DNA of 64,000 nt from Rhizobium sp. P32RR-XVIII (GCF_012641395.1 NZ_JABAIH010000009.1:62001-126000), one strand, 5' to 3'; shown: positions 34,961 through 45,394, counted from the first letter of the stretch. Made by a program: numbers and translations. The notes: generated by a model not told the origin, from the letters alone.

Positions 34961-35958
34961 AACATTTGGCAGTCGCCGTGACGTGCCTACAGCATCAACT
35001 GGTGTTGTCTAAGCGCGGTTTCTTTCAGGCGGTCCGCTGCACTGGCCAATCCGCCATCGTCAGGCGCGGTAAAGCCGAGATCGCCTCAATCGTCGTCTTA
35101 TGGGACCCCAGAATTGTTGGAGCACTGGCTTCGAGCCGTGTGAGATATCAGCTCATGAACTGGTTTCCTTCGCAGTTGAAGGTCTCCGCCAGTTTCACGT
35201 AGACGGAGGGGCCGAGGAGGATAGCGGCAGGAAGTAGGTCGCGGCTGAGCCGGGCCGTGAAAGCCGGCGCCACCGTCGATCCGTCACGCTCTCAGGCATC
35301 CCGATGAACACAATCCCCAGCGGACCCGCACCCGGCAGGGCCGAATTCCGTCCCAGTGTTCTCGGGATGGAACCCTGATGTTGGAAGTCTAGCTTTTTGA
35401 GCTCTGTCTCATTCATTCTATCCACCGAGCTCAGCCCCGGGGTACGCTCGTCCAGTTCAGGCTGCAGAAGCGGCGCATCGATCAAAAACGCGCGTGCAGC
35501 GCGAAGGCGACGTCGTCCATCTCGCAGCGTAGTAGCTTTTCGACCTCTCTGACGACCTTTCCGGTCTGGCAGACCGCGACATGGACTTCAAGCTCCCGAC
35601 CGGCCGCGGACGAAGTCGCCGGTTCCTGGAATTCCGGATATCCGCAACAGGGCGGCGGCGGTCAAGCCAAGGGACATTTTCCTATCCGATCTCAACATCG
35701 ATAGTTTGCAAGTAAAGGCTAGGAATTTTCCATCGATCTCGGACGTTTAAGCTGCCGCATCGCGCCAACATCTTTTGCCATTGATGTCGCGAAGGTCCCG
35801 TCACGGCCACAAAGCGGAAGTTCAGCGAATCGGAGAACGCCGAGGGCTCCGGAAGAGGGCCGCACTCGGCACACGATGACGAAATGTGCTAATATGCACT
35901 CTAGCTAAACTGGGGCAGATGAAAACCGACGCAAAAATTTGCCGCCAGTCTGCCAGGG
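34961..35958. other. Long intergenic region with one gene remnant
   Basis: Apart from the fragment at 35482-35677 nothing is recognisable. A 96-codon minus-strand frame (35195-35485) has no motif. The last 150 bp, AT-rich around 35890 to 35940, probably hold the promoter of the giant kinase. Confidence 0.45.
35482..35677 (-). pseudogene. Small hypothetical gene, frameshifted
   Basis: ATG 35677 begins MSLGLTAAALL. The sensible continuation is in another frame: YPEFQEPATSSAAGRELEVH, then VAVCQTGKVVREVEKLLRCE, and FALHARF, ending at 35482. It would be a protein of about 65 residues of unknown function with one frameshift. Confidence 0.35.
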
Positions 35959-38900
35959 GTGGGCGTGGAGTCCGGCAATTGGACTCATCCTCTCGGATCG
36001 GCGCCGATGGAGAATAGCAGTCTCCAAGTCCTGTGGGAGGACGACGAACGCGTGGTCTGCCGGGGACGGCGCCTAGGTGCCGACGGCAGGTGGAAGGCCG
36101 TGTTGGCCGTACTGCCCGCCGCCGAGCACCCGGCCCCCTCGAGCCTCGATCGCCTCGTGCACGAGTATGAGTTGAAGGACGAGCTGGACGCTGCATGGGC
36201 GGTGTTACCGCTGGAAATCGGACACGACAGCGGCCGGAGCATGCTTGTGCTGGAGGACCCCGGCGGCGAACCGCTTGACCGCCTCGTCGGCGAGCCCATG
36301 GAATTGGGGCACTTTCTAGTACTTGCCGTTGCCATTGCCTCGGCTCTCGGCAAGCTCCATCAGCGCGGCCTCGTCCACAAGGATCTCAAACCCACCAATA
36401 TATTGGTGACGGGCGCGGCCGCAGAGGCGCGGCTCACCGGCTTCGGCCTCGCCTCGCGCCAGCCACGCGAGCGGCACTCGCCCGAGCCTCCCGAGGTCAT
36501 CGCCGGGACGCTCGCCTACATGGCGCCGGAGCAGACCGGGCGCATGAACCGGTCGATCGATGCCCGCAGCGACCTCTATTCGCTTGGTGTGACCTTTTAT
36601 CAAATGCTCACCGGCGTTCTGCCATTTACGGCTGGCGATCCAATGGAATGGGTGCATTGCCACGTCGCGCGATGGCCGGTACCGCCTACCGAGCGGGTGA
36701 AGGGAGTCCCCGCTATCGTCTCAGCCATCGTGATGAAGCTGCTCGCCAAGACGGCCGAGGAGCGCTACCAGACCGCCGCCGGGCTCGAGCGCGACCTCAT
36801 GCGCTGCCTTGAGCAGTGGGGAACCGAGAGCCGCATCCGCCAGTTCCCGCTCGGCGAGCACGACATTCCCGACCGCCTGCTGATCACCGAAAAACTCTAC
36901 GGGCGGAAGCGGGAGATCGAGACCTTGCTCGCCGCCTTCGAGCGAGTGGTCGCAGGCGGCGAGCCGGACCTGGTGCTCGTTTCCGGTTATTCCGGCATCG
37001 GCAAGTCCGCCGTCGTCTACGAACTGCACAAAGAGTTGGTGCCGCCCCGCGGTCTGTTTGCCTCCGGCAAGTTCGATCAGTACAAGCGCGACATTCCGTA
37101 TTCGACGCTGGCACAGGCCTTTCAGAGTCTCATCCGGGGACTTCTCGTGAAGAGCGACGCCGATTTGGCACTCTGGCGCGACGCGCTTCTGGACGCGCTC
37201 GGCCCCAATGGGCAGCTCATGGTCGACTTGGTCCCCGAGCTGAAGCTCATCATCGGCGATCAGCAGCCGGTCCAGGAGCTTCCGCCGCAAGACGCGCAAC
37301 GCCGTTTTCAGCTCGTGTTCCGGCGGTTCATTGATGTCTTCGCCCGGCCGGAGCATCCGCTGGCGCTCTTCCTGGATGACCTGCAGTGGCTCGATGCTGC
37401 GACGCTCGATCTGCTGGAGGATCTATTAAGCCAGTCGGATGTCCGGCACCTGATGCTCGTTGGCGCCTATCGCGACAACGAAGTGACCGACACCCACCCG
37501 CTAATCGGCAAGCTTGAGGCCATCAAGACTGCGGGCGGCAGGGTAGAGGAGATCACGCTTCTACCGCTCGCCCGCGAACACCTCGGGCAGTTGCTTACGG
37601 ACACGCTTCACTGCGAACCCGAGCGGGCCGCGCCACTAGCACGACTGGTGCACGACAAGGCGGGCGGCAACCCGTTCTTCGCCATTCAGTTCATTTCTTC
37701 ACTCGCTGAAGAGGGAATGCTCTTCTTCGATCATGACGCCGGGTGCTGGTCCTGGGATCTCGAGCGCATTCACGCCAAGGGATACACCGACAACGTCGTG
37801 GACTTGATGGTCGGAAAGCTCGCGCGCCTGCCGCCCGAAACGCGGGAGGCGCTGCAGCAGTTCGCCTGTCTCGGCAACACCGCAGATACCGCGATGCTTT
37901 CACTCGTCCTCGAAACCCCCGAGGAGCAGGTCCACGAGCCCCTTTGGCATGCCGTCGCTCATGGACTGCTGGAGCGTCAGGGCGGCGTCTATCGGTTTAT
38001 CCACGATCGCGTTCAGGAAGCCGCCTATTCGTTGATCCCGGAGGAGGGACGCGGCGAGTTGCACCTTCGCATAGGGAGACTGCTTGCCGCGAACACTGCG
38101 CCGGAACTGATTGACGATTATATTTTCGACATCGTCAGCCAGCTCAATCTCGGCGCCGCCCTGATCACCTCAGACGAGGAGCGCCAGCGATTGGCCGAGT
38201 TCAATCTGCTGGCCGGCAAGCGCGCCAAGGCATCGACGGCATACGCCTCGGCGCTCAGCTATCTTGTTGCCGGCACGACACTGCTGCCAGAAGACGCCTG
38301 GGAGCGCCAGCACCAACTGGCCTTCGCGCTTGAACTGAACCGAGCGGAATGCGAGTTCCTCATTGGCGCACTGGCGGACGCGGAGGAGCGGTTGGCACAG
38401 CTTTCCAAGTGTGCTGTCTGCACCGACGACCAAGCTACTGTCGCCTGCCTACGCATCGATCTCTATGCTGCGCTCGGTCAGACCGATCGCTCGGCCGCCG
38501 TCGGTCTCGATTACCTGAGACAGCATCTCGGCATCGATTGGTCGCCACATCCGGCCAACGAGGAGGTGCAACGGGAATACGACCGGGTCTGGTCGCAACT
38601 CGGGAGCCGTACGATCGAGGAGCTCATTGAGCTGCCATTAATGAGCGATCCGGCATCCCCCGCGGCGCTGGATATTCTCACCCGGCTCGTTGGGGCGGTA
38701 TGGCATACCGACGCGAATCTTGCATGCATGGCAATCTGCCTGGCTGTTAATCTGAGCCTCCAGCGCGGCAACAGCGATGGTTCCTGCTACCACTATGTGT
38801 CGCTTGGTTATATTGCCGGGCCCCGCTTCGGCGATTATGCGGCCGGATTTCGCTTCGGTCGGCTCGGCTGCCAACTGACCGAAGAACGCGACCTGAAGCG

Positions 38901-41538
38901 CTTCCAAGCGAGGACTTACAAGGACTTCGGGGCCCATGTCATACCGTGGACAAGACACATTCGAACCGGCCGCGACATCTTGCGGCGAGCGCTTGAAATT
39001 GCCAACCAGAGCGGCGACCTCACCTTTGCCGGATACAGCTATGCCAGCTTGAATTCGAACCTGCTGGCGGCGGGAGATCCGTTGATCGAAGTGCAACGCC
39101 AGGCAGAGATTGGCCTCAATTTTGCGCGGAAGGTGCGGTTCCAGTTCGTCATGGATCTTGCCAGTGCGCAGCTCGGCCTCGTCCGGACGCTGCGCGGCCT
39201 GACGCGGAAATTCGGCTCCTTCGACGACGACTATGGATTCGACGAACTTGAGACCGAACGCCGATTTTCGAAGGATCCGAATTTGATTCTTGCGGAAACC
39301 TGCTACTGCGTCAGAAAACTCCAGGCGCGGTTTTTTGCCGGCGACTATCAGGCAGCCGTCGATGCGTCATTGCGGGCGCAGCGGCTACCATGGACATCGG
39401 TGTCGCATTTCGAAGAAACGCCGGAGCATCATTTCTATGGCGCATTGGCCCGCGCCGCCTGTTTCGACTCTGATGTGGCCGACCAGCGGGGGCGGCATAT
39501 AGAGGCTCTGGCCGGCCACCACCGACAGCTTCAGATCTATGCGAAGAATTGCCCTGAAAACTTCGAGAACCGAGCCGCGCTGGTCGGCGCCGAGATAGCG
39601 CGGATTGAAGGCTGCGAAATCGACGCCGCCCGTCTCTACGAACAAGCTATCCGATCGGCGCGCGACAACGGCTTCGTTCATCATGAAGCGCTCGCATATG
39701 AACTCGCCGGCCGCTTTTATGCGGCGCGAGGCTTCGAGGACTTCTCTCGTCTCTATTTCCGCAACGCGCGTAACTGTTATCTGCGCTGGGGGGCGGACGG
39801 TAAGGTTCGGCAACTCGACCAGCTCTATCCTTACCTGAGTGGGGAAGAAGACCCTGCCGCTCCAAAGAGCACGATCGGGGCACCGGTCGAGCAACTCGAC
39901 CTCGCAACCGTAATCAAGATCTCGGAAGCCGTATCGGGCGAGATCGTACTTGAAAAGCTGATCGACAGGCTGATGCGCACGGCTCTCGAGCATGCTGGCG
40001 CAGGGCGGGGGGTGCTGCTTGTTCCAAACGGCGGAAAGCTCACGGTCGAGGCCGTGGCCGAGACCACCGCCAGGGATGTCGCCGTGGGCCTGCGCCCGCT
40101 TGCCGGAACGATGCCCGTGCCCGAGGCGATCGTCAACTTCGTCGCGCGGACCGGCGAAGCGGTTATCGTCGACGATGCCTGCACCGAGAATACCTGGTCC
40201 GACGAATACATACGGGACACCATGCCCCGTTCGGTACTCTGCCTGCCACTCGTCAAGCAGGGCAGGCTGATCGCGCTCCTCTATCTCGAGAACAATCTGG
40301 CGCCCCGCGTCTTCACTCCGGGCCGGATCGCGGTTTTGAAGCTGCTCGCCTCGCAGGCCGCGACCGCGCTGGAGAATACGCGGCTGTACGAAGATCTCGC
40401 AGGACGCGAAGCCAGAATTCGGCGGCTGGTCGACGCCAACATCATTGGAATCTTCATTTTTTCTCTCGAGGGCCAGATTCTAGACGCTAACGACGCATTT
40501 CTCCACCTGATCGGCTACGATCGTGAGGATCTCGTCTCTGGCCGCATCCGTTGGACCGATCTGACCCCTGAGGAATGGCTTGATCGGGACATGCGACAAT
40601 GGATCCCTGACCTGAAAGAAACCGGCATTCTGCCGCCTGTGGAGAAGGAATATCTGCGCAAAGACGGCAGCCGTGTACCCGTGCTGATCGGCGGGGCGAG
40701 CTTCGAGGGAAACGAGGACGAAGGCGTTACTTTCGTGCTCGACTTGACCGAACGCAAGCGCGCCGAAGAGGCGCTGCAGCAGGCGCAGGCTGAGCTCACA
40801 CATGTCTCGCGGGTGACTACGGTAGGAGTACTCACTTCTTCCATCGCCCACGAGGTCAATCAGCCGTTAGGCGCTATCGTCACCAATGCCAATGCTGCGC
40901 TGCGCTGGCTGGCCGCTCAGCCTCCCAATCTCGACGAGGCGCGGGAGACACTGGCCCGTATCGTACGGGACGGGTACCGCGCCAGCGACGTGATCGCGGG
41001 AATGCGCGCACTCCTGAAAAAGAGAGACGGCGTCCGCGAGCGGGTGGACCTGACTGAGCTAATCCGAGATGTGGTCGCCTTCGTCCAGGGTGAGTTGAGC
41101 GGCCATCGGATCATGCTACGGACCGAGCTGACGGACGACCTGCCGCAGGTGGCAGGCGACCGGGTGCAGTTGCAGCAAGTAATCATCAATCTGGTGATGA
41201 ACGGCATCGAGGCGATGAAGGACGTGGCAGACTCGCCGCGCGAGCTGGTGATTGCCTCCCGGTCCGAGGCCTCCGGAGCAGTGGAGGTCGCGGTGAAGGA
41301 CGCCGGCATCGGGCTCAGCGGGCAAGGTGCGGAGCGGGTTTTCGAGCCGTTTTATACGACGAAAGCAGAGGGACTCGGCATGGGTCTAGCGATCTGCCGG
41401 TCAATCATCGAGGCGCATGGGGGCCGTTTGTGGGCAAGCGCGAATGAGCCTCGGGGCGCCGTGTTTCAGTTTACATTGCCAGCAGAGAGAGATGAACGCG
41501 CTCCCGTCAGACAGAATGGCCAGATGTCGGCTTTGTGA
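35959..41538 (+). CDS. Ser/Thr kinase-like, ATPase, GAF, PAS, histidine kinase fusion
   Basis: 1859 residues. A Ser/Thr-kinase-like domain (about 15-285) has HKDLKPTN (Asp142) but GFG instead of DFG near 160. It is followed by an AAA/NACHT-like ATPase (about 310-700; GYSGIGKS with Lys349; FLDDLQW near 472), a helical TPR-like region (about 720-1310), GAF (1330-1480), PAS (1483-1600), HisKA (IAHEVNQPLG, His1631) and HATPase_c (NLVMNGIEAM; GIGLSG; GLGMGLA, to about 1845). This architecture is known in rhizobia as large sensor kinases. No receiver domain or response regulator gene adjoins it, so the phosphotransfer partner is elsewhere. The start is GTG 35959; ATG 36007 is an alternative. No transmembrane helix, so cytosolic. 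The kinase-like domain may be a sensor or pseudokinase. Confidence 0.9.
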   Translation: MGVESGNWTHPLGSAPMENSSLQVLWEDDERVVCRGRRLGADGRWKAVLAVLPAAEHPAPSSLDRLVHEYELKDELDAAWAVLPLEIGHDSGRSMLVLEDPGGEPLDRLVGEPMELGHFLVLAVAIASALGKLHQRGLVHKDLKPTNILVTGAAAEARLTGFGLASRQPRERHSPEPPEVIAGTLAYMAPEQTGRMNRSIDARSDLYSLGVTFYQMLTGVLPFTAGDPMEWVHCHVARWPVPPTERVKGVPAIVSAIVMKLLAKTAEERYQTAAGLERDLMRCLEQWGTESRIRQFPLGEHDIPDRLLITEKLYGRKREIETLLAAFERVVAGGEPDLVLVSGYSGIGKSAVVYELHKELVPPRGLFASGKFDQYKRDIPYSTLAQAFQSLIRGLLVKSDADLALWRDALLDALGPNGQLMVDLVPELKLIIGDQQPVQELPPQDAQRRFQLVFRRFIDVFARPEHPLALFLDDLQWLDAATLDLLEDLLSQSDVRHLMLVGAYRDNEVTDTHPLIGKLEAIKTAGGRVEEITLLPLAREHLGQLLTDTLHCEPERAAPLARLVHDKAGGNPFFAIQFISSLAEEGMLFFDHDAGCWSWDLERIHAKGYTDNVVDLMVGKLARLPPETREALQQFACLGNTADTAMLSLVLETPEEQVHEPLWHAVAHGLLERQGGVYRFIHDRVQEAAYSLIPEEGRGELHLRIGRLLAANTAPELIDDYIFDIVSQLNLGAALITSDEERQRLAEFNLLAGKRAKASTAYASALSYLVAGTTLLPEDAWERQHQLAFALELNRAECEFLIGALADAEERLAQLSKCAVCTDDQATVACLRIDLYAALGQTDRSAAVGLDYLRQHLGIDWSPHPANEEVQREYDRVWSQLGSRTIEELIELPLMSDPASPAALDILTRLVGAVWHTDANLACMAICLAVNLSLQRGNSDGSCYHYVSLGYIAGPRFGDYAAGFRFGRLGCQLTEERDLKRFQARTYKDFGAHVIPWTRHIRTGRDILRRALEIANQSGDLTFAGYSYASLNSNLLAAGDPLIEVQRQAEIGLNFARKVRFQFVMDLASAQLGLVRTLRGLTRKFGSFDDDYGFDELETERRFSKDPNLILAETCYCVRKLQARFFAGDYQAAVDASLRAQRLPWTSVSHFEETPEHHFYGALARAACFDSDVADQRGRHIEALAGHHRQLQIYAKNCPENFENRAALVGAEIARIEGCEIDAARLYEQAIRSARDNGFVHHEALAYELAGRFYAARGFEDFSRLYFRNARNCYLRWGADGKVRQLDQLYPYLSGEEDPAAPKSTIGAPVEQLDLATVIKISEAVSGEIVLEKLIDRLMRTALEHAGAGRGVLLVPNGGKLTVEAVAETTARDVAVGLRPLAGTMPVPEAIVNFVARTGEAVIVDDACTENTWSDEYIRDTMPRSVLCLPLVKQGRLIALLYLENNLAPRVFTPGRIAVLKLLASQAATALENTRLYEDLAGREARIRRLVDANIIGIFIFSLEGQILDANDAFLHLIGYDREDLVSGRIRWTDLTPEEWLDRDMRQWIPDLKETGILPPVEKEYLRKDGSRVPVLIGGASFEGNEDEGVTFVLDLTERKRAEEALQQAQAELTHVSRVTTVGVLTSSIAHEVNQPLGAIVTNANAALRWLAAQPPNLDEARETLARIVRDGYRASDVIAGMRALLKKRDGVRERVDLTELIRDVVAFVQGELSGHRIMLRTELTDDLPQVAGDRVQLQQVIINLVMNGIEAMKDVADSPRELVIASRSEASGAVEVAVKDAGIGLSGQGAERVFEPFYTTKAEGLGMGLAICRSIIEAHGGRLWASANEPRGAVFQFTLPAERDERAPVRQNGQMSAL

Positions 41539-41577
41539 TCACAACCAGAACACTTGGCATCATCGGTCAGCGGCAGG

Positions 41578-42624
41578 TTACCGGTAGCGAGCCTGGTTCC
41601 AGCGGTGGCCTATAAGCGAGAGAATGATGATCAGGCCGTTGAAGAACTGTACGTAGAAGCCGCTAAGCCCTGCTGCCACAACCCCGGTCTGAATAAAGGC
41701 GACGGTGAGCGCGCCTATCGCGCCGCCTATCACGGTGCCGACACCGCCCCAGGTGGGTGTGCCGCCCACGAAGACGGAGGTAAGCACGGGCAGGAGATAA
41801 CCATCGCCGGCGGTCGGCCACCAGGTAAAGTTGATCATGGTGGAGAAGGTTCCGCCGATCGCTGCGCCGATACCCATGAAGACGAAGAGCTTCACGCGCA
41901 CGCGTTTCACGTTGATTCCCATTTGCGCGGCACTGTCCGGGTTGTCGCCGACGACCTTGACGTGCGCTCCGAAGCGGTGCCGGTTATAGAGGAGAGCCGC
42001 CAAGATAACAAAGCCGACCGCCCAGAAGATCTGCACCGGCACGCCGAGGATCTCACTTGAGAAGATCTCGTAGGCCAGACTATGGGCAAGCGTGACAAGC
42101 GCTATCGACTTGCCTTCATTCACGATCTGAATGAGGCCTCGCAGGAGAAAGTTCATGCCGAGCGTGGCTACGAGCGAGGACAGGCCGGCATAGACGACCA
42201 AAGCGCCGACGCAGAACCCGAGAACCAGCCCGGTCAGGATCGCTGCTGCCAGACCAACGAAGGGATCGAAGCCAGCCTGCACCGACAGCGCGAATATCCA
42301 CGACGAGAATCCCATCACCGCTGGGAAGGAGAGATCGATCTCGCCGCCCGTTACCACGAAGACGAGGGGCACGACGACAAAGAGCGCCACTGGAACTGTG
42401 GTCAGAACGGAGCTGTAGATCGACCAGTTCATGAACACGGCCGGATTGGCGGCGATGAAGACCGACATCATCACGACAAACACCGCGAGCGTGCCGAGCG
42501 CTGCCCGGTTCTCGACGACGAGGCGGCGAAGCCGATACTCGGAAGGGTGACACCAGTTCGCCTCGGCCTGGGTGGCATCCCCGGTCGGGCTCCTCGACCG
42601 GCTCTCATCCGCCAGACCCGTCAT
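41578..42624 (-). CDS. CUT2-type sugar ABC transporter permease
   Basis: A 348-residue inner-membrane permease of the RbsC/FrcC family, with about nine to ten hydrophobic segments. Family features include GGEIDLSFPAVMGFSSWIFA, SSLVATLGMNFLLRGLI, and the C-terminal GAIGALTVAFIQTGVVAAGL. The start overlaps the stop of the ATPase gene (ATGA at 42621-42624), showing operon organisation. It would take up a sugar or sugar-like compound with the ATPase and binding protein. Last gene of the minus-strand series. Confidence 0.9.
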   Translation of the reverse strand: MTGLADESRSRSPTGDATQAEANWCHPSEYRLRRLVVENRAALGTLAVFVVMMSVFIAANPAVFMNWSIYSSVLTTVPVALFVVVPLVFVVTGGEIDLSFPAVMGFSSWIFALSVQAGFDPFVGLAAAILTGLVLGFCVGALVVYAGLSSLVATLGMNFLLRGLIQIVNEGKSIALVTLAHSLAYEIFSSEILGVPVQIFWAVGFVILAALLYNRHRFGAHVKVVGDNPDSAAQMGINVKRVRVKLFVFMGIGAAIGGTFSTMINFTWWPTAGDGYLLPVLTSVFVGGTPTWGGVGTVIGGAIGALTVAFIQTGVVAAGLSGFYVQFFNGLIIILSLIGHRWNQARYR

Positions 42625-43415
42625 GGCACCGCTCCGCCTGCTACCGCAGTGCGGCGCCCACCGGCACTTGCCGGGTGCGCGACACGTTCCATGAAACCAA
42701 TCAACTCTTCGGCAGATTTCACCTTCGACCGGTCCTTATCGAGCACGATCTTACCCCGATCAAGCACGGCGAAGCGGTCGGCGATGTCGAAGACGTGGTG
42801 GATGTTGTGGCCTATGAAAATGATGGATCGGCCGCTCGCCCGCACCTGCCGCATGAAGTGGAACACTTTCGCCGTTTCGGCCAGCGAGAGGGCCGTGGTC
42901 GGCTCGTCAAGGACGATGAGGTCCGCCTGCTTGTAGATGGCGCGGGCGATCGCCACACCCTGGCGCTCGCCGCCCGAGAGCTGCCCGACGATCGAACGCG
43001 GCGTAAAGACCTTCGAAGTGAACCCGATCTCCCGCATGAGCCGGTCCGCCTCGGCGAGCTGCCGCTTCACCTTGATCCAGCCGAACATTCCGGCGAGCTC
43101 ACAGCCCATGAAGATGTTATGGACGATCGATTGCTGGAGCGCGAGGGCGCGGTCCTGAAATACGGTCTCGATGCCGGCCTCGCGCGACCGCGCTGCATTC
43201 CACCCGGAGACGGGTCTTCCGCGCACGATAATCTCACCGCTCGTCGGTCTCACGACGCCCGCGAGAATCTTGATCAGTGTCGATTTGCCAGCGCCATTGT
43301 CGCCAATTAGGCCGAGGACTTCGCCCTCATCGACGAAAAGATCTACCCCGCCGAGCGCGTCAACGCTGCCGTAGCTCTTCTTGATGTTGCGGAACTCGAT
43401 CAGATGCTCCGCCAT
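42621..43415 (-). CDS. CUT2-type sugar ABC transporter ATPase (single domain)
   Basis: The start is ATG 43415 (MAEHLIEFRNIKKSYGSVDA) with GGAG seven bases upstream. 264 residues with Walker A GDNGAGKSTLIK, signature LSGGERQGVAIARA, Walker B LIVLDEPTTAL and switch His in IIFIGHNIHH. Unlike RbsA-type proteins it has one nucleotide-binding domain, like FrcA, so it should work as a dimer. It energises import through the permease at 41578-42624. Confidence 0.92.
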   Translation of the reverse strand: MAEHLIEFRNIKKSYGSVDALGGVDLFVDEGEVLGLIGDNGAGKSTLIKILAGVVRPTSGEIIVRGRPVSGWNAARSREAGIETVFQDRALALQQSIVHNIFMGCELAGMFGWIKVKRQLAEADRLMREIGFTSKVFTPRSIVGQLSGGERQGVAIARAIYKQADLIVLDEPTTALSLAETAKVFHFMRQVRASGRSIIFIGHNIHHVFDIADRFAVLDRGKIVLDKDRSKVKSAEELIGFMERVAHPASAGGRRTAVAGGAVP

Positions 43416-43468
43416 GCAACACTCCTTTCCGAGGCGGCCAGCGTTCGCAGCGACCACTCGCCGGGATC

Positions 43469-44479
43469 TCAGCGAAGCGACTGCTGCGCCAGCTTGGCTA
43501 CCATCTCGTAGTTCTTCGGCGTCACGAAACCCGCCCCGGTGTCGACATTCATCGGCGCTAGGCCTAGCACGACCTGCTGACAAAGGCTCAGGATAGGCAG
43601 ATATCCCTGCAGGAATGGCTGCTGATCTGCCGCGAGCTGCACCCAGCCATCCTTGAACGCCTCGACGATCTGCGGGCTTGTATCGAACCCGAAATTGAAG
43701 ATCTCGCCCGGCTTCTTGTTGGCTGCCTGCATGTAGGTCGGCACGTTTCCGAGCATCTGGCCGCCGGGATATCCGACCGCCTTGACATCGGGATTGTTGA
43801 GGAGCGCCGCTGTGATGACAGGGATGGCAAGGTTGGGGTCAGACGCCCATTCTCCGGCCGGGGGGGTGCTGATATCGATTACTTCTAAGCCCGCTTCCTT
43901 CAAGATCGCTCGCGTGCCGCGTTCGCGCGCGCCGCGGTTCTCGTTTTCGAAGGGGCCGATCATGATCGCCTTGTCGCCGGGCTTGAGATCTGCAAGCTTG
44001 ATCGCCTCGACTCCAAGGGCGCGGCCTTGCTCCTCCTGCTGCGCGCCGATATAACCGCCGCCGAAAGCGGCCACCACCTTCGGCACCGGAACGTTCTGAT
44101 ACATCATCTTGATGCCGGCCTTCGCCGCCTGCTCAGCGAGCGGCATGATTGCGGCATCGCCCGGATGACCCATCATCGCAATGCCGTCGGGCTTCACCGC
44201 AACGGCTTCGCGGAGCTGCTGGGTCATCACCTCGACGTCCCAGCGCGAGAAGATATAATCGACCTTGGGCCCGAGGTCGGCCTGCGCCTGCTTCGCCCCG
44301 TTGTAGACGATGGTTCCAAACGCATCGCCCTCCGCGCCCCCCACAAAGAAACGGATGTGGACGTCCTTGCACCATTTGCCGTCCAGTGCCTGTGCCGGGA
44401 TTGAACTCATGATACCCAGCAGCGCGGCCGCGCAGATCGCGATGCACGATCGTTGGAACAGGGTCAGCACGATCCTCAT
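43469..44479 (-). CDS. CUT2-type periplasmic sugar-binding protein
   Basis: The start is ATG 44479 with GGAGGAG upstream. 336 residues, with signal peptide ending in SSIPAQA-LD and the two-lobed type I binding-protein fold: VHIRFFVGGAEGDAFGTIVY, then KPDGIAMMGHPGDAAIMPLA, KAIMIGPFENENRGARERGT, and FNFGFDTSPQIVEAFKDGWV. It captures the ligand in the periplasm for the downstream ATPase and permease. Ligand unknown. It lies between the IclR gene and its own transporter genes, so regulation by that IclR protein is plausible. Possibly specific for an aromatic glycoside, given the catabolic genes upstream (speculation). Confidence 0.9.
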   Translation of the reverse strand: MRIVLTLFQRSCIAICAAALLGIMSSIPAQALDGKWCKDVHIRFFVGGAEGDAFGTIVYNGAKQAQADLGPKVDYIFSRWDVEVMTQQLREAVAVKPDGIAMMGHPGDAAIMPLAEQAAKAGIKMMYQNVPVPKVVAAFGGGYIGAQQEEQGRALGVEAIKLADLKPGDKAIMIGPFENENRGARERGTRAILKEAGLEVIDISTPPAGEWASDPNLAIPVITAALLNNPDVKAVGYPGGQMLGNVPTYMQAANKKPGEIFNFGFDTSPQIVEAFKDGWVQLAADQQPFLQGYLPILSLCQQVVLGLAPMNVDTGAGFVTPKNYEMVAKLAQQSLR

Positions 44480-44590
44480 ATTAGCTCCTCCGCCAATCAT
44501 CGTATCGCTTGTTTTGCCGCTTCTCCGTTTCGTCCGTGTCACACCGGGATACCATTCGCGAGGGCGGCAAGCGCCCCACGGCAACTGGAA

Positions 44591-45394
44591 CTACGCGGAA
44601 GCGCGCTGCTCGGTCCCTACGGCTGCGGCAAGCCTTTCGGCAATCTCCATCAACGGTTCCACGTATCGGGTCGTCGCCTCCTTGATCGAGAGAGCGGACC
44701 GGATCCATATGATCGAGACGCATGCTGTCGTTACGCCGTCCAATTTCACCGGTACTGCTATTGACGACGTATTCGGTCGGAATTCGCCTGCCTCGCGGAT
44801 AGCATAGCCCCTCGCTCGGATATCGGCCAGCAGATCGTTCAGATCGATGGCTTCCAGAAATGAAAGGTCTTCAGGCACAGCGAGCCGTCGGATATGCTCC
44901 ACGACAAGCCTACGCTCCTCATCGGATATGAACGCGAGGTAGGCCCGTCCCGCCGATGTCCTGAGGACGGGCATGCGGTAGCCGATCATGCCCCTGTCGA
45001 CAGACAGCGGGCTGCGCCCGTGGGTGGTTTCCTGAATCACCATCGCCGCGCTTTCATAGACACTCAGGTCGAGCGGCCAGACGATTTTCGGCAAGTACTC
45101 GGAAAAGAGCGGACCCGCGGCCTGACAGATGGCGGACATCGCCGCCGAGCCATCGCCAAGACTGGCCGCATAGCGCGTGACGCGGACCCGGTTGTTGGTG
45201 GAGGAAAACACGACGAATCCTTCCTCCTCAAGGGTCTGGAGCAGGCGGTACACGGTTGGGCGCGGGAGACCGAGCCTGGTCGCGATTTCGCCCGGACGCG
45301 CCTCTCCGAGAAGGTTTACTTCGCGCAGCACAGCAAGCCCGCGCACCAGAGCGCGCACACCGCTTTGGCCTGCATTGCTCCGCGTCTTTGGCAT
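44591..45394 (-). CDS. IclR-family transcriptional regulator (MhpR/PcaR type)
   Basis: 267 residues from ATG 45394 with GGAGGAG about a dozen bases upstream. An N-terminal winged helix (EIATRLGLPRPTVYRLLQTL) is followed by the IclR ligand domain (RGMIGYRMPVLRTSAGRAYL; NTSSIAVPVKLDGVTTACVS). The linker FSSTNNRVRVTRYAASLGDG is typical of MhpR-like regulators of phenylpropionate catabolism. It probably binds the palindromes at 49041-49082 and controls the divergent degradation operons. Encoded between the monooxygenase and the ABC genes on the same strand. Confidence 0.88.
   Translation of the reverse strand: MPKTRSNAGQSGVRALVRGLAVLREVNLLGEARPGEIATRLGLPRPTVYRLLQTLEEEGFVVFSSTNNRVRVTRYAASLGDGSAAMSAICQAAGPLFSEYLPKIVWPLDLSVYESAAMVIQETTHGRSPLSVDRGMIGYRMPVLRTSAGRAYLAFISDEERRLVVEHIRRLAVPEDLSFLEAIDLNDLLADIRARGYAIREAGEFRPNTSSIAVPVKLDGVTTACVSIIWIRSALSIKEATTRYVEPLMEIAERLAAAVGTEQRASA

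Noticed and set aside
35195..35485. 96-codon minus-strand frame
   Set aside because: No motif, an unremarkable start, and overlap with a more protein-like frameshifted fragment; left as non-coding.
41554..42936. Long plus-strand frames of 168 and 284 codons
   Set aside because: They are antisense to the ABC permease and ATPase genes, which have diagnostic motifs.
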